From assembly GCF_000330505.1 (NCBI RefSeq), contig NW_004440189.1, positions 531,499 to 595,498 of the forward strand: a stretch of 64,000 nt of DNA, written 5' to 3'. The stretch comes from Entamoeba invadens IP1. Lineage: Eukaryota; Evosea; Mastigamoebida; Endamoebidae. Made by a program: the position numbers and the translations under genes. Numbering within the stretch: position 1 is the stretch's first letter; each line of letters opens with the position of its first letter. The notes under the pieces are model-generated. The model was not told the origin of the DNA and searched no databases. It saw nothing but the letters and a program-made list of their open reading frames with translations. Of this stretch, positions 41,368-52,422 are shown in pieces.

Positions 41368-42879
41368 TCAATAGTATTGTGGTGGGAACTGGTACTGTGG
41401 AGAGTATTGTGTCGGTTGTCTTCGGTACATTCTTCTTTGTGGCATTTGTTGAGGTATTTGCATCATCTGTTGAGGGACTTGTTGATAGACCGGCCTTTGT
41501 CTTCTCATTGGTTGTCTTTGGTATTGTTGTATTGGGACGTATTGTTGTGGTGGGTAGTATTCTTCTTCATACCTCATAGGTGCATAAGCCATTCTTTGTT
41601 GTGGTTGGTAATAGTATTGGTCGTCGTATTGTTGATCGTCATACATATCGCAACCTTGTTCGTCGACGTATTGGACTTGGTCTTGGTATTCATCACCAAG
41701 ATCCTCTTGCTCATCTGGTTGATCGACAAAAGTGTCTTGGATTGACTTTGGTGCAATAGACTTCAAGTATTCCATTTGTTTTTTAATTTCCTGTAGTCGA
41801 TAGTAGTATTCTTCTTCCGTTATTGTCTGTGGTTGTTGTGCCATTTGTTGACTTCCTTGTTGTGTTTGTTGTTGTCTTTGAGCTCTTTGTTGGATTTGAC
41901 CAGCAGTTGGAGTTGGTTGTTGTTGAGGTGCTGGTCCCATTCTTGACTCTGGTCTTGGAGCTCTTTGTGCGATTCTTTGTTGTGGTCTTTGTCTGATTTG
42001 GCCTCTTTGTGGTACTGAGGTGTTTGCGACGGATGGTAACATAATTTTTCTAGATTGAGGATCTTGTTGTTGTTCCCCAAAATATTGGTCGTTTTCGTCC
42101 TGTCGAATTTTTTCCTCTTCTTTTTTTAGACTCAGCGGTTGTTTACTTTGACCTGGCATTTGATTGGCCATTTGTTGACTTTCCTTCTGCTTGATTTGAT
42201 TCATACAGAAATTGTCGACAACATCACTACACAATTGACTTTGGACAAGTCTCTTCGTTTGAGTCTCTGTTTTAACAACATCGTTCATCTTTTGTTGTTT
42301 CTGTTGTATCATTTCTTGTGGAGTTGCACTAAGTGGTGCTTTGATAACATCTTTTTTCGTCGCGCGTTGTGGTTGTCCTTTCTTTTGGTTCAACGTTTGT
42401 TCGACTTGTTGTGGGTTGTGTATCTCATTCAAGTCGTCTTGTCTGGAAACATTAGCTTGGAACAAGTCATCCTTTTCTACCTTCTCAAACTTCTCCGCCA
42501 GTTCTCGTTGTCTTCTCTCCAAATTTGCATACATCGAGCAGATCTCTTGCATCTCATCTTCTTGTCTTGCTAACACATTATTAATCGCGTGGGTCTCTTC
42601 CTTAATTTTCCACAATTTTTCTAATGACGCCGGGTTCTTTAATGAATTTGTAAGCACTTTATTGATCTCCTCGATGCGCTGTATCCCACTTTCTACTATT
42701 TTTACAAGTTCTTTTGATTGTTGTTGAACAAGGACTGGGATGTCTTGTTGCGATGTCAGTATTTCCGTTTGCGATGGTGTCACTTTAACCAACCCCTCCG
42801 CAAATGACTCCGCGGCTTGCCCGTAATTTTTCGTGAGGGTTTGCAACTGCTTTGTGAATTGTTCGCTGGTCGCTGCCAT
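41368..42879 (-). CDS. Gln/Pro/Tyr-rich protein with N-terminal coiled coil
   Basis: 503 residues, no intron. Residues 1-150 are predicted mostly helical with coiled-coil character (heptad-like runs such as EEINKVLTNSLKN and NLERRQRELAEKFEKVEK). From about residue 160 the chain becomes Gln-rich with many QQ pairs; a short helical segment (EEEYYYRLQEIKKQMEYL) near 365 is followed by an acidic Tyr/Asp/Gln stretch and then a Tyr/Pro/Gln/Arg-rich tail. The tail looks prion-like and could drive condensate formation or RNA association. The acidic YDDQQYDDQYYYQPQQR region is notable. No known domain is recognised; an N-terminal similarity to nucleoporin or adaptor coiled coils would be guesswork. 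Confidence 0.75.
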   Translation of the reverse strand: MAATSEQFTKQLQTLTKNYGQAAESFAEGLVKVTPSQTEILTSQQDIPVLVQQQSKELVKIVESGIQRIEEINKVLTNSLKNPASLEKLWKIKEETHAINNVLARQEDEMQEICSMYANLERRQRELAEKFEKVEKDDLFQANVSRQDDLNEIHNPQQVEQTLNQKKGQPQRATKKDVIKAPLSATPQEMIQQKQQKMNDVVKTETQTKRLVQSQLCSDVVDNFCMNQIKQKESQQMANQMPGQSKQPLSLKKEEEKIRQDENDQYFGEQQQDPQSRKIMLPSVANTSVPQRGQIRQRPQQRIAQRAPRPESRMGPAPQQQPTPTAGQIQQRAQRQQQTQQGSQQMAQQPQTITEEEYYYRLQEIKKQMEYLKSIAPKSIQDTFVDQPDEQEDLGDEYQDQVQYVDEQGCDMYDDQQYDDQYYYQPQQRMAYAPMRYEEEYYPPQQYVPIQQYQRQPMRRQRPVYQQVPQQMMQIPQQMPQRRMYRRQPTQYSPQYQFPPQYY

Positions 42880-43118
42880 TTTTGGACCGAGATTTTGGCC
42901 TAATTTGTCAGTAAAGGACAGAACAGTAATACTATAAAATGTTAACCATTTGTTATAGAGAAAATTTGAACAAACGAGCTGCAGCCATGTTAGTGTTAAA
43001 AGTGTTGAGTTGTGTTTGAATGTCTTGGGACATTTAATTACATTTTTTGAGATCCAGCAAATCGAATGTTTATGGTGAGGAAACTATAAATTGTAGTTTG
43101 GTAACTAAAAAATTCTAA

Positions 43119-43361
43119 TTATTTCATTGAGTCTTTGAAAACACTAATATGTGTCCACTTCCCTTTGGGAACGACTGTACTGCGCATTTGAATCGATTCG
43201 ACTATTTTTGGATCACCCTCTTGTACCGATGGCAAAACATGACACTCAAATGGATTGCGAATACACATATTCCCGTCGTGATCAACCGCCTCTAATGTCC
43301 CAACTATGCTTCTTTCATCAATCAACACAATTTTCACAATTTTGCCAAGCAAATCCACCAT
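43119..43361 (-). CDS. Sm-like (LSm) protein, 80 residues
   Basis: A complete single-domain LSm protein. The Sm1 motif runs from LLGKIVKIVLIDERSIVGTL through DHDGNMCI, and the Sm2-type strand region is in STVVPKGKWTHISVF. LSm proteins assemble into rings that bind the 3' end of U6 snRNA or decapping substrates, or act as small subunits such as Naa38. The short length and the loop KGKW before the last strand do not decide which LSm this is. It is transcribed toward the Gln-rich gene. Confidence 0.75.
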   Translation of the reverse strand: MVDLLGKIVKIVLIDERSIVGTLEAVDHDGNMCIRNPFECHVLPSVQEGDPKIVESIQMRSTVVPKGKWTHISVFKDSMK

Positions 43362-44504
43362 TTCTTTTTTTCTAGTTTCTATTTAAATAGTAATTTTCTT
43401 TGTGTTATTTTCTTTGTTATATATCGGAAGGTAATTTGGAATAAGGGTTTTTAGAGTGTAATTTATTCATGAAAAGAATGTAAGTTTGTCCGATTTCAAA
43501 GGTTTAAAGTAATATAATATTTATAAACTATACTATTGTATTTTATAATCATTAATTAATCATATGATTCATTTAAAATAGTCATGGATTGTTGAACTTT
43601 GTAAAGTAAAGTACAAAATACAAACAAGCTCGAATAATTCTTTTAATTATTCAAATTTTCTCACTCATTTATTACTAGAATTATTTTAATATTTTTAATT
43701 ATAAAAAGCTATTTTTATTATTTTTTTAAACTATTTTGTTTATTATTATTCAACTATTAAAATAATGTCATTGTATAAAAAATTAACAAGACGAAGATTA
43801 GAATAATGTTCAGTCACCATACTCTATTTTAAATATTTCATTACTAAGTTATTTGGATTGTTCATTTTTAAAGTCAAAAAGTGCTTATTTTTTTTGTTGA
43901 CTCTATTTCGATGGCATTTTTTTCTTTTGAGTAAACCGAATTGCTAAATTTATAAAAAAACCCTAAAGTATAACCAAAAAATGCTATTATTGATTTTCTT
44001 TCAAACCAATCCCAAAGACATTAATTTAAATAATACTAATAAAAAATAAGCTATTGAATAACCTTTATGATTGACAATACGACAGAGTTATTTTCTTTTT
44101 ACCAAAAAAATATTTAAGAAAAAAATAACAAAAAATGTTTTTTATAAAAAGTATAATAGACTCGTTTAATATTTTTAATTATAAGATCCTAAAACAACGA
44201 TTTGGTATATAGTTAAATTATAGTAAAATAATCATATTTATACCTTTTGTTTTAACATTTTCATTGCACTTATTCGAATCTAGAGATTACTCAGTTATTA
44301 AAATAATACTATTATTTTTACTATAAAAGAGCGTCTTATTTATAATAAAAAAACATGCCAAAAGTCCGTAGTGGAAACGAATGAGGATGACAACTATTAA
44401 GAAGCTTCTAGGTTCTTAGTAATGTGACATGAAAATGGGGAAAGTCCTGTTCAAACATGCCCAATTCCATATAAACCAACTCTGATGTATTGAATTAACA
44501 ATTG
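43362..44504. other. AT-rich intergenic region
   Basis: About 1.1 kb between the LSm gene and the kinase gene (divergent promoters). The first 900 bases are A/T-rich with no frame. The last 120 bases before the kinase ATG (for example GAAGCTTCTAGGTTCTTAG) are more balanced and probably carry the kinase promoter. Nothing else is recognised. Confidence 0.55.
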
Positions 44505-45584
44505 ATGACCTCTGCGTTGAGAAACCCCAAAATAGTCAATTACAGAAACGTCGTCGGACTTTCAAAAGACTGCGACGCCTTTGAGGCAACATACCCGATC
44601 TTGTTCATATCACTCGACTCTTCGGACAATAAGGGATTCACTCGCGGCGCTGTTCATATAGTCAAGCAATTGGTGCCAGAGTTCAAGAATTTGGAGAACG
44701 ACCAATTCGCCTTCCAGTTTTTCACGGAGGGTATCACCAACAAATTAGTCTGCATCACTGCCATTCCAACTGGTTTTAAAGTCGTTTTGAGAACGTATGG
44801 TAACTACACTGAATACTTGGTAGACAGAAGACAAGAGGCTGCCATCATGAACGCTTATGGACAGAAAGTCTACGGTGGGTTCTTGAATGGAATTGTATAT
44901 GCATTCACTCCAGGAAGAACAATGGACTACGTCGAATTCAGAAAGCCTGAAATCACAAAGAAGATGGCGGAGTGTGTTGCTAACATGCACCACTTAAGTC
45001 CAAAATTGACTAAAGAGCCTATTCTCTTTAAAGAAATGAGAGCTTGGCTCCACAATTTGCCAACTACTTATTTGGACCCAGAGAAACAAAAGAAGTTTAC
45101 TGGAATCAAGTACGATGATTTACTCAAGGAGATTGAATATACTGAGAAGAAACTCACTGCATTGAACTCACCTCTTGTGTGTGGACACAACGACTTGTAT
45201 CTTAAAAATTTCATCATCAATGACGAAGACCAAACTATCAAGTTGATCGACTTTGAATACGCGTCATGGAATTTCCAAGCGTTCGATTTGGCGAATCACA
45301 TCACTGAGTGGTGCGGTGTCATCATGGACTTCTCAAAATACCCCAATCGCCAGGAACAAGACTTTTTCTTGAGAACTTACTTGGAGACATACAACGGAAA
45401 GGCCCCAACTGATGAGGAAGTTGATAAATTGTATGATGTTGTGAACCAATTCCAACTCGCGACAAATCTCTTGTGGGCAATTTGGGGATTTGTCGATGCT
45501 GCACTTTCGACGATAGAGTGGGATTATATGGACTACGCGTGGCTCAGACTTAACAAGTACTACGAATTGAAGAAGAAGCTTTAA
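44505..45584 (+). CDS. Choline/ethanolamine kinase
   Basis: 359 residues from the ATG at 44505. The protein belongs to the choline/ethanolamine kinase family, which phosphorylates choline or ethanolamine as the first step of the CDP-choline/ethanolamine (Kennedy) pathway in the cytosol. The Brenner-type catalytic motif is CGHNDLYLKNFII (near residue 226; Asp and Asn catalytic), followed by IKLIDFEYASWNFQAFDLANHITEW, the choline-kinase motif with the metal-binding Asp. N-terminal VCITAIPTGFKVVLRTYG corresponds to the ATP-binding strand pair. Choline and ethanolamine specificity cannot be separated from this sequence. No intron; the codon use is less AT-rich than most neighbours, suggesting high expression. 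Confidence 0.88.
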   Translation: MTSALRNPKIVNYRNVVGLSKDCDAFEATYPILFISLDSSDNKGFTRGAVHIVKQLVPEFKNLENDQFAFQFFTEGITNKLVCITAIPTGFKVVLRTYGNYTEYLVDRRQEAAIMNAYGQKVYGGFLNGIVYAFTPGRTMDYVEFRKPEITKKMAECVANMHHLSPKLTKEPILFKEMRAWLHNLPTTYLDPEKQKKFTGIKYDDLLKEIEYTEKKLTALNSPLVCGHNDLYLKNFIINDEDQTIKLIDFEYASWNFQAFDLANHITEWCGVIMDFSKYPNRQEQDFFLRTYLETYNGKAPTDEEVDKLYDVVNQFQLATNLLWAIWGFVDAALSTIEWDYMDYAWLRLNKYYELKKKL

Positions 45585-45703
45585 TTTGAATGTTAATTAT
45601 TCCTTTATTTATTAAGTTTATTTATTACTTAGAACTGTTATATTAAAAAGTTATAATATAATTATTATAAATTATATTAGATCAATCAATCACAGACAAG
45701 GTG

Positions 45704-47243
45704 ATGTCTTACAGAATACCAGATAACCCAATTAAAAAGGCAGAAGCCTGTCACTCGACTCTTCGTCAAAAGAACAGAAATGACTTGATGAAGAAGAGAA
45801 GAATTATACCAGACGGACCATTCGACAGAGCACAAATTGACTCTTCTAACAACCAAAGTCATTTTGTTTTGGATGTCAAATTTAAATTGGAGTCACGGTG
45901 CACGGATGTTGTCACACAAGCACTCATTGCATTAAAACAGTTTGTGAGACAAACTGACGGATATTGCTTCGAAGAATTGGCGAAGAATAAAGTAGTACCA
46001 ATTCTAGTCAATATCGTTTCATGTGATAATGTTATACAACTCTCGTTATCATTGACTATTCTTGCTCAAATAGCGTCGTCTTCTTCACAAGTTGTGATGG
46101 ATGAAATATGGGAGAGTGGTGCATTTGAGCTTTTCGTCAACATACTCGAGAGCACATTTTCAATTTCAAAAAGCAACTTGTTCCAAGCAGCCGCTATTGG
46201 GTTTGGCAACTCAGTTCTGTCGGGAGGAAAATTCCTTGACTTCGTAGTGCGGAACAACGTATTCAAAATGTTCTCAATTAATTTTGTAAAAGTGGTGGAG
46301 TGTATGGACCAAAGTGTCCCCGAAGCGTTTGTCTTTGCTGTGTCGCGAATGGCTACAAATAATGGACTACGACAAGATGAATTTGAGTGTGCTATCCATT
46401 TTGTTTTGAGCTGCAGAAACCTCACAAATTTTGAGGACGTTATATTTCTTTTGAACTACTTTTCAAGTGATTCGAGTTTGGATGAAAGTGTCAAGGCAAT
46501 CGCAATAAAGTATATATGGGGCTTTGAAGAAACGGCGAGTGTGTGTCGGAATGTGCTTGGGAAAAACTTCTGTTCGTGTCAAAGTAATGAAATCAATTTT
46601 TTGATTCAAAGCATAAGACTGAGTCCTGATGTCTCACCTCAAATCGAAGGACTGATAAAGTTTGTGGTGAACACGCTCGGTACAAGTCAAAGCGATGTTT
46701 TTGAAAGTAAGTGCATATTATTGTCATGTCTGTCTGAAAATCCCATGACAAGTGGAGAAGTGTTAAAGTGTATTATGAAGCAAAATGAGTGTTGTAGCTT
46801 TTTGATAAAAAAGATGAAGGATGAGAACTTTGAAACTGCGAAGTCTGCTGGACTGTTTGTTTCTAAGTGTGTCTCAGTGTACTTTGAAAACCAGCAGATT
46901 ATTGTCCGATTTGAAGAAAATGGTGTAGTCGATGGTATAGTCAGCCTTTTGCAACGAAGTGGACTTAGAAATGATTACACAAGTCTTACTTTTATCCTCA
47001 CAACACTCTTTACACTCTTTTTTGTTTGTTTTATATCTTGGCCATTGCTACAGACTCATCACATAGTATCAAAGCAATGTTTCAATCAGCGAAGAGTATT
47101 TGTTTGAACCAATTAATCAATTTGAGGAACTTGGAGGCTATCAAATTCTTCAAGAACTCAGTACAATCACAAACCCACAAATAAAAGAGCTTATAAACTC
47201 TTTGGGAATGTCCTTATCGAAACAAAACAACGACGATCTTTAA
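45704..47243 (+). CDS. Importin-alpha-like armadillo-repeat protein (two exons)
   Basis: Exons 45704-47023 and 47067-47243 encode 498 residues, the usual length for importin-alpha. The intron is just 43 bp (GTTTGT...TAG, phase 0). Residues about 10-40 form an importin-beta-binding segment (KKAEACHSTLRQKNRNDLMKKRR). About ten armadillo repeats follow (for example LTILAQIASSSS, AAAIGFGNSVLSGG, VFAVSRMATNNG). The second exon carries the conserved C-terminal end, ending near FEELGGYQILQEL. In canonical importin-alpha the repeats expose Trp and Asn residues that bind nuclear localisation signals; here most of those positions are replaced. It may be a divergent cargo adaptor or a non-NLS-binding paralogue. 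Nuclear import role is inferred. Confidence 0.8.
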
Positions 47244-47979
47244 CTAATTAACCAATGATATACTTTGTGACAACAAACATTTGTTTTTTAATGGTATTTT
47301 AAATGTATTCAATACATCAAAATATCAATTTATTAAGAAGTGTGTTATTTTATTTTTTTATTTGAAACTTTTTAAAACAATAACTTAATAATAATTTCTT
47401 TTAATAAAAACATTTAAAAAGATATAATAAATCAACAGAACAAAAACTTAAAAGTCAAATCAATCCACCCAACAGAAATATTTCACAGTTATTATTTAAT
47501 GACTTGAACAAAGCATTGACACTTATTAGTGAAACAATTATTAAATTAAAACAATTGATTCATTAAAATCAAAAAGGAGAAAGTTTATAATATACTTGTT
47601 GAATGGAGTGAAATAATTGTTTATTGTTAATGGATAGTACAGAAATTTGTCATCTCGTTTAAAACAAGAAAAAAAATAACGACAGAAATTAAAATTTGTG
47701 ATTCGAAAACAAAAAAAACGTTTCTGCTTAAATGTTTTGGTAATTTTTAGTTATAGTTAAATAATAGGATTATATTTGTAATTATAGTTTAAATTGAAAT
47801 GGTTTGTTTTTCTTTGTTCTTATTAGTAAAAAAACTAATATATTTTATTATAAATATACTATAATGATGTTGCACTAAAACTTCAAAGTTGCACTATGAA
47901 TGACTTTAAAAAGATCTTTGACTCCAACCAAATAGATTGGTTGTTTATACATTGTACATAAACTATTGTTACACCTATT
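47244..47979. other. AT-rich intergenic region
   Basis: About 735 bp between convergent genes. It is A/T-rich with AAAAA-type runs and no frame, RNA or repeat that I can identify. Confidence 0.55.
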
Positions 47980-48384
47980 TTATAATTTTCTTGTTCTTTC
48001 TTCGTATTTCCTCACTGGTTTATCTTGCATTGTTTGATCGGTACCATAAACAACTTCCTCGGTTGTATCATCCTCTTCCGATTTGTTTTCTGATTTATCT
48101 CCAAAACTGGCCTCTTTCTCAAACTGTCTTTTAAAAAAATCCTCGAGCATTGGACCCATCACCAATGTTTTGTTTTTCATTTTCTTAACTACGTCTTTGA
48201 TTAAAACTTCTTTTTGTCGATTTGCTCTGTCCAAAGTGCGTTTCAAATAAGGGAGACTGTTCAACATTTTTGGTTGAAGTGGTATAGAAACATTTAATGA
48301 ACTAAACATGAGTAAATTAGATATATCCACACATGATTCTATGAGTTGGTCTTTGAGTTTATTAATGTCATTTTCTGTTTCCAT
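47980..48384 (-). CDS. Hypothetical protein, helical with charged tail, 134 residues
   Basis: ATG-initiated frame of 134 codons. Residues 1-75 are amphipathic helices (ENDINKLKDQLIESC, LNSLPYLKRTLDRANRQKEV), the middle is basic (VVKKMKNKT), and the last 50 residues are acidic and Ser/Glu/Asp-rich followed by a basic end (KPVRKYEERTRKL). It has the look of a small subunit of a nuclear or kinetochore complex but no family is recognised. No signal peptide or membrane span. Confidence 0.6.
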   Translation of the reverse strand: METENDINKLKDQLIESCVDISNLLMFSSLNVSIPLQPKMLNSLPYLKRTLDRANRQKEVLIKDVVKKMKNKTLVMGPMLEDFFKRQFEKEASFGDKSENKSEEDDTTEEVVYGTDQTMQDKPVRKYEERTRKL

Positions 48385-48737
48385 TCTATAACATTTTAAG
48401 TTCCATGATGAGGGTTATAAAAATAGACCATTTCACTTTTATTTTTGGTTCGAAAAGTACATGCAGATATTTTAATTGAAGAGCAATTTCTAATTATAAT
48501 GCACAATTGTATTACGTGGTCCAATTTTTAATATAAAATATTCCATTCACATGAATTATTAGAAAGAATTCAGTGTGATATTTAAAAAAAAGTATTTCCA
48601 TCTTTTTATATCAACTTTCTTAATCAAATTACATGGAAATCTATATAGAAAACGGGACGCTATCACTTCACATTAAATGGATAATACAATAGCTTATCAA
48701 TTATACCATATTATAAACAACTCCCCTTTTTGTGAAG
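48385..48737. other. AT-rich intergenic region
   Basis: About 350 bp separating two minus-strand genes; it should hold the promoter of the 134-residue gene. It is A/T-rich and shows nothing distinctive. Confidence 0.5.
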
Positions 48738-49793
48738 TTAAGTCCACTCAACAACAGCAAAGCTGCGCACAAACAATGACTTTGTTTGTTTGCACCCAAA
48801 GATTGAAATTCCGAGACCTGTAAAGTCGATAAAGTGGATTTGGAATTTGGATGAAATCTCGACCACCGCCCGGTTCATGTCAAATTGACAAAACCCGAGC
48901 ACATCATAATAATGGCCAAAGAGTCTTGAAGAAAGGGTTGAATAACTTCTGAAGAGTACTGGTTGTTGAAGACCAACGCCTTTCAAACAGAACGCTGATA
49001 TCTGTTCGTCTTCGTTCCATTCCACACCAACTGGTTTCACGTGATTCACCCCAAATACGGCGTTTTCTGTTTGAAATATGACCGACACGTTTGGTCTCTT
49101 AAGTGCATCTTTCATGTTTTGGACGCCTTCATAGTATGCAGTCCCATCGAACAAAACTTGAACGTATTCGTTCTTATTGAGTCGACTCAGTTCTTTGAGG
49201 TACTCTCCAATAGAAGTCATTTCTTTAATTGCGGTCGACAAATACGCTATTTTATCAACAAGGGATGGACACACAGGATAGGTAGTATTTCCATTTCCAC
49301 TTATGGTAACACACATATCCACCTTTTTCTTTACACAATTTGTTGTGACTATACAATCTCTCTTTCTGTCTTCTTGCGCTGTTTCAAATTTAATTGGCGA
49401 GATCCTCCCGTCTTCGTCAAATATTTCACTTCGGTCCGCTTTGCTTGTCATTTCAACTTCTCTGAAATCGAGTACATTGTCTTCCGGTAATTTACTGATA
49501 GGTGACAAGTCGTCTGACTCCTCAGTGACAATTTGTGTTGTTTTTGCTGGGTGTTCGAAGTCCGCCATTTCGCAATCCATTTTGGCGTTGTTTGGGTTAA
49601 AAAGTGGTTGTGTGATTTGTTGCGTCGTGTTACACCTGAGTACCGTCATAGGTTCTCTTGTCTTAATCATTCCATTCGTTTTAAAGGGGTTAACAGTCTC
49701 TTTCATTTGTTCTCCCGAAACGTTCAAATTGATAACTCCGTAGTTGTGTAGTGCTTCGATAACAAAGCTGGAGTGGTCATTCCCTTTCTCCAT
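48738..49793 (-). CDS. Hypothetical protein with TLDc-like C-terminal domain
   Basis: 351 residues, no intron. The N-terminal 170 residues are polar and probably disordered. The C-terminal part, from about residue 185, contains YLKELSRLNKNEYVQVLFDG, NMKDALKRPNVSVIFQTE and AVFGVNHV, which resemble the beta strands of TLDc-domain proteins, a large family in Entamoeba. The usual invariant TLDc residues are only partly present, so the domain call is tentative. The protein ends with a beta-rich segment including FIDFTGLGISIFG. TLDc proteins in other eukaryotes bind V-ATPase or counter oxidative stress; the role here is unknown. Confidence 0.55.
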   Translation of the reverse strand: MEKGNDHSSFVIEALHNYGVINLNVSGEQMKETVNPFKTNGMIKTREPMTVLRCNTTQQITQPLFNPNNAKMDCEMADFEHPAKTTQIVTEESDDLSPISKLPEDNVLDFREVEMTSKADRSEIFDEDGRISPIKFETAQEDRKRDCIVTTNCVKKKVDMCVTISGNGNTTYPVCPSLVDKIAYLSTAIKEMTSIGEYLKELSRLNKNEYVQVLFDGTAYYEGVQNMKDALKRPNVSVIFQTENAVFGVNHVKPVGVEWNEDEQISAFCLKGVGLQQPVLFRSYSTLSSRLFGHYYDVLGFCQFDMNRAVVEISSKFQIHFIDFTGLGISIFGCKQTKSLFVRSFAVVEWT

Positions 49794-50085
49794 CTCTTTC
49801 TGCTTTTTCTATTTCAACAAGAGCTCATTGATTTTGTTTTTTAAAATGTTATTCCTTTTATCTTTTTTATGTCATTTTTTCATTGAAAAAAGAAATACTA
49901 AAATGTTATTCATTCTTGAGGAATATCTCTCTGCCAACCCTATTTCTAGGGTTTTCCTAAAATAGAGTTTCTTACAAAAAAATGAGAATTAAATTATATG
50001 GTAAAATAAATTATATATTTTAAAAAATGTTTTTGAAGGGACAAAGAAAAAAAGCAAAGAAGTAACACTGAACTTGAAAGACTTT

Positions 50086-51631
50086 ATGTCTGAGAGTGAG
50101 TTCACGCCAATCACAGAAGGACAGGCGACTGTTTTGTTTTCGAAAACAGAAGCTGAGGCGTTCTATAATCCCGTTCAAGAATTAAACAGAGACTTATCGA
50201 TTTCAGTGATATCGTCGTATTTGTTGTCACAAAAAGAAGAACATGAAAAAACACAGAAAGAATATCACCCTGTTGTTGTCGAAGCACTTGCCGCGTCTGG
50301 ACTCCGTTCTATTCGATACGCAAAGGAATTGCCACAAGAAGTCGACTTTAAGGTGATTTCAAATGACATTTCGAAAACAGCAGTGGAGGCGATTAACCGA
50401 AACGCAAAGTACAACAACGCAACACGAATCATTCCGTCGGAATCTGACGCAGTGCTGATGCTTTACAAATTATCACAAGAAAAGAATAAAGCAGACGTCA
50501 TCGACTTGGACCCATATGGTGCACCAACACAATTTTTGGATGCTTCATTTGCAGCTATTAGAGATAATGGATTAATGGCAGTGACATGTACCGATATGGC
50601 GTGTCTTGCTGGAACACATGTACCAGCGTGTTACTCCAAATATGGGGCGATGCCATGGCACTCATCATGCGGACATGAATTTGGATTAAGACTTGCACTA
50701 CAAGCCCTTGCAGAGACGGCTTCAAGGCACAAAAAGTATATTGTGCCACTCGTTTGCTTCCACATCGACTTCTATGTCAGGATGTTCATCATTGTCAAAA
50801 GCTCTGTGTCACTCTCTGGAGAACTTCCTTTGCATGAGGGTCTTGTATTCACTTGCTTGTCATGCGAAAGTTTCTGTTGTAACAAACTTGGGTATGACAA
50901 AGATGGTAAAATGAAGGCGTCGCCTTTGAGAATCACATCAAACATTTGCGAACATTGCAAATCCCCATTACACATCAATGGACCTGTTTGGATGGATGAC
51001 TACATCGACTATGACTTCACTCGGAAATTACTTAAAAGGTATCAAGAAAACGAAGGGTTGCACGTTAACTCAAGAAGAAGAATCATGGCACTTCTCCAAC
51101 TTCTTTCCGACGAACTTCCTAATACCCCTCTTTTCTACGCTCTCGACAGAGCAGCTCACTTTTTCAAACTCTCTGTACCACCACGTTCTATTTTTGTGTT
51201 TGTTCTTCTGGTATATTTGTAATAAAAATGTTATATTTGTATGGTTCTTAAAATAGAAGATGACATGTAGGCAAGCTTTAGAGTCTAAAGGGTTCAAAAC
51301 ATCTTTTTCGCACACGTACCCAAATAGCATTAAAACAAATGCGGACGCAGTCACGGTCTGGGACTTGTTCAGGGAGTTCAATTCGCAAAATCCGTCGAAA
51401 GTGTCTGAACAAACGCCAGCTTATGTGTTATTGAAAGAGAAGCAAAAGACAGTATTTGAGTTGACTCAATTCAAGAAAATCAAAGAGAAAAAACCGAACC
51501 CCTTATTTGTGGAGAAACCAGGCAAGAACTGGGGACCTGGGTGCAAGAAGAAAAAGACGCTCACCAACAAAATCAATTCAATGGGTGAAGACAAAAAGGA
51601 GAAAGAGAAAGATGAGGACTTAGATATCTGA
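50086..51631 (+). CDS. TRM1: tRNA (guanine26-N2)-dimethyltransferase Trm1 (two exons)
   Basis: Exons 50086-51197 and 51271-51631 encode 490 residues. The 73-bp intron (GTTTGT...TAG) lies within a conserved block; its removal gives PPRSIFVQALESKGFKTSFS leading into HTYPNSIKTNA, which is the family's RxHxxPNAIKTxA motif. N-terminal motifs include VVEALAASGLRSIRYAKE (SAM motif I), NDISKTAVEAINRN, and DLDPYGAP, the catalytic post-motif. A zinc-binding part carries CLSCESFCC and CEHCKSP. Trm1 makes N2,N2-dimethylguanosine at position 26 of tRNAs in nucleus and mitochondria-derived compartments. The tail is Lys-rich (KKKKTLTNKI, KKEKEKDED), perhaps for tRNA binding or nuclear import. Secure. Confidence 0.93.
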
Positions 51632-51795
51632 GTTCTTTTTACGTATAATCGAATGGTATGTTATATTACATTTTAATGCAATATTATGTATTGTAACATT
51701 TGATTTTAAATCGTTACAACGAAAGAATGAACTCCATATATTCCTGTGTTGAAAATACTCGAAAATTTGGTCCAAAAAAAGAACTGATAAAAATA

Positions 51796-52322
51796 ATGTA
51801 TTTGACTTTAAGTCTACTCGTAATAGGGCTTTGTCGTGCAAATACTTTTTGTTGTAAATACACAAGTGGGAAAGAGTGTTGGTGCGATAGCTTTCAAGAC
51901 TGTGCAACTGATATGGTCAAAAATGATGTCTGTATTGGCTCGTATGAGTGTAATATCTATTGCTATCACTCAAGTTTGTGCTTATCATCTAAATCAAGTT
52001 TTAATGTAAAGGCATTACCGCGGGGTCTTACATCTATGTCATTCTATTCTTTGCGCTGGTACTCTCCTTCACCTTTTTAATCGCGACAAACTGTTGTTGT
52101 TCCTTCCATGAAAAAATCGTTACAACAGCCCCACGTCTCCACAGAAAAGAATCTCCGCCTTTGGTTTTCAACACAAAACTGAGTGGTGACGAAAATGGTG
52201 ATTTACCAAAAGTGACAAATGAAGAAAAAGTGGAAGGTGCTGCAGTTGTGATAGACTCTTCTGAGACAAAAAATGTACTTTCAAACACAGAAACACTTCA
52301 AACAAATTTAGTGCTCGACTAA
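51796..52322 (+). CDS. Small Cys-rich type I membrane protein (two exons)
   Basis: Exons 51796-51973 and 52012-52322 encode 162 residues. The intron is only 38 bp (GTTTGT...AAAG), and its removal links two frames in phase: a signal peptide (YLTLSLLVIGLCRA) and Cys-rich ectodomain (FCCKYTSGKECWCD, CIGSYECNIYCYH) to a membrane span (SYIYVILFFALVLSFTFLIA), a CCC palmitoylation-type site and a polar cytosolic tail of about 85 residues. Without the splice both halves stop prematurely. The extracellular part is short, around 45 residues, with ten cysteines. It may be a small surface receptor or adhesion-associated protein; no known family is recognised. Confidence 0.65.
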
Positions 52323-52422
52323 TTGTTATTCACTTTATTCTTACTTTATTGAACTTTTAACAAATCAATGAAAAGAAAGTAATTCTACTAAAAATAGTTA
52401 AAAAGTTAATAAAAGAATCACC

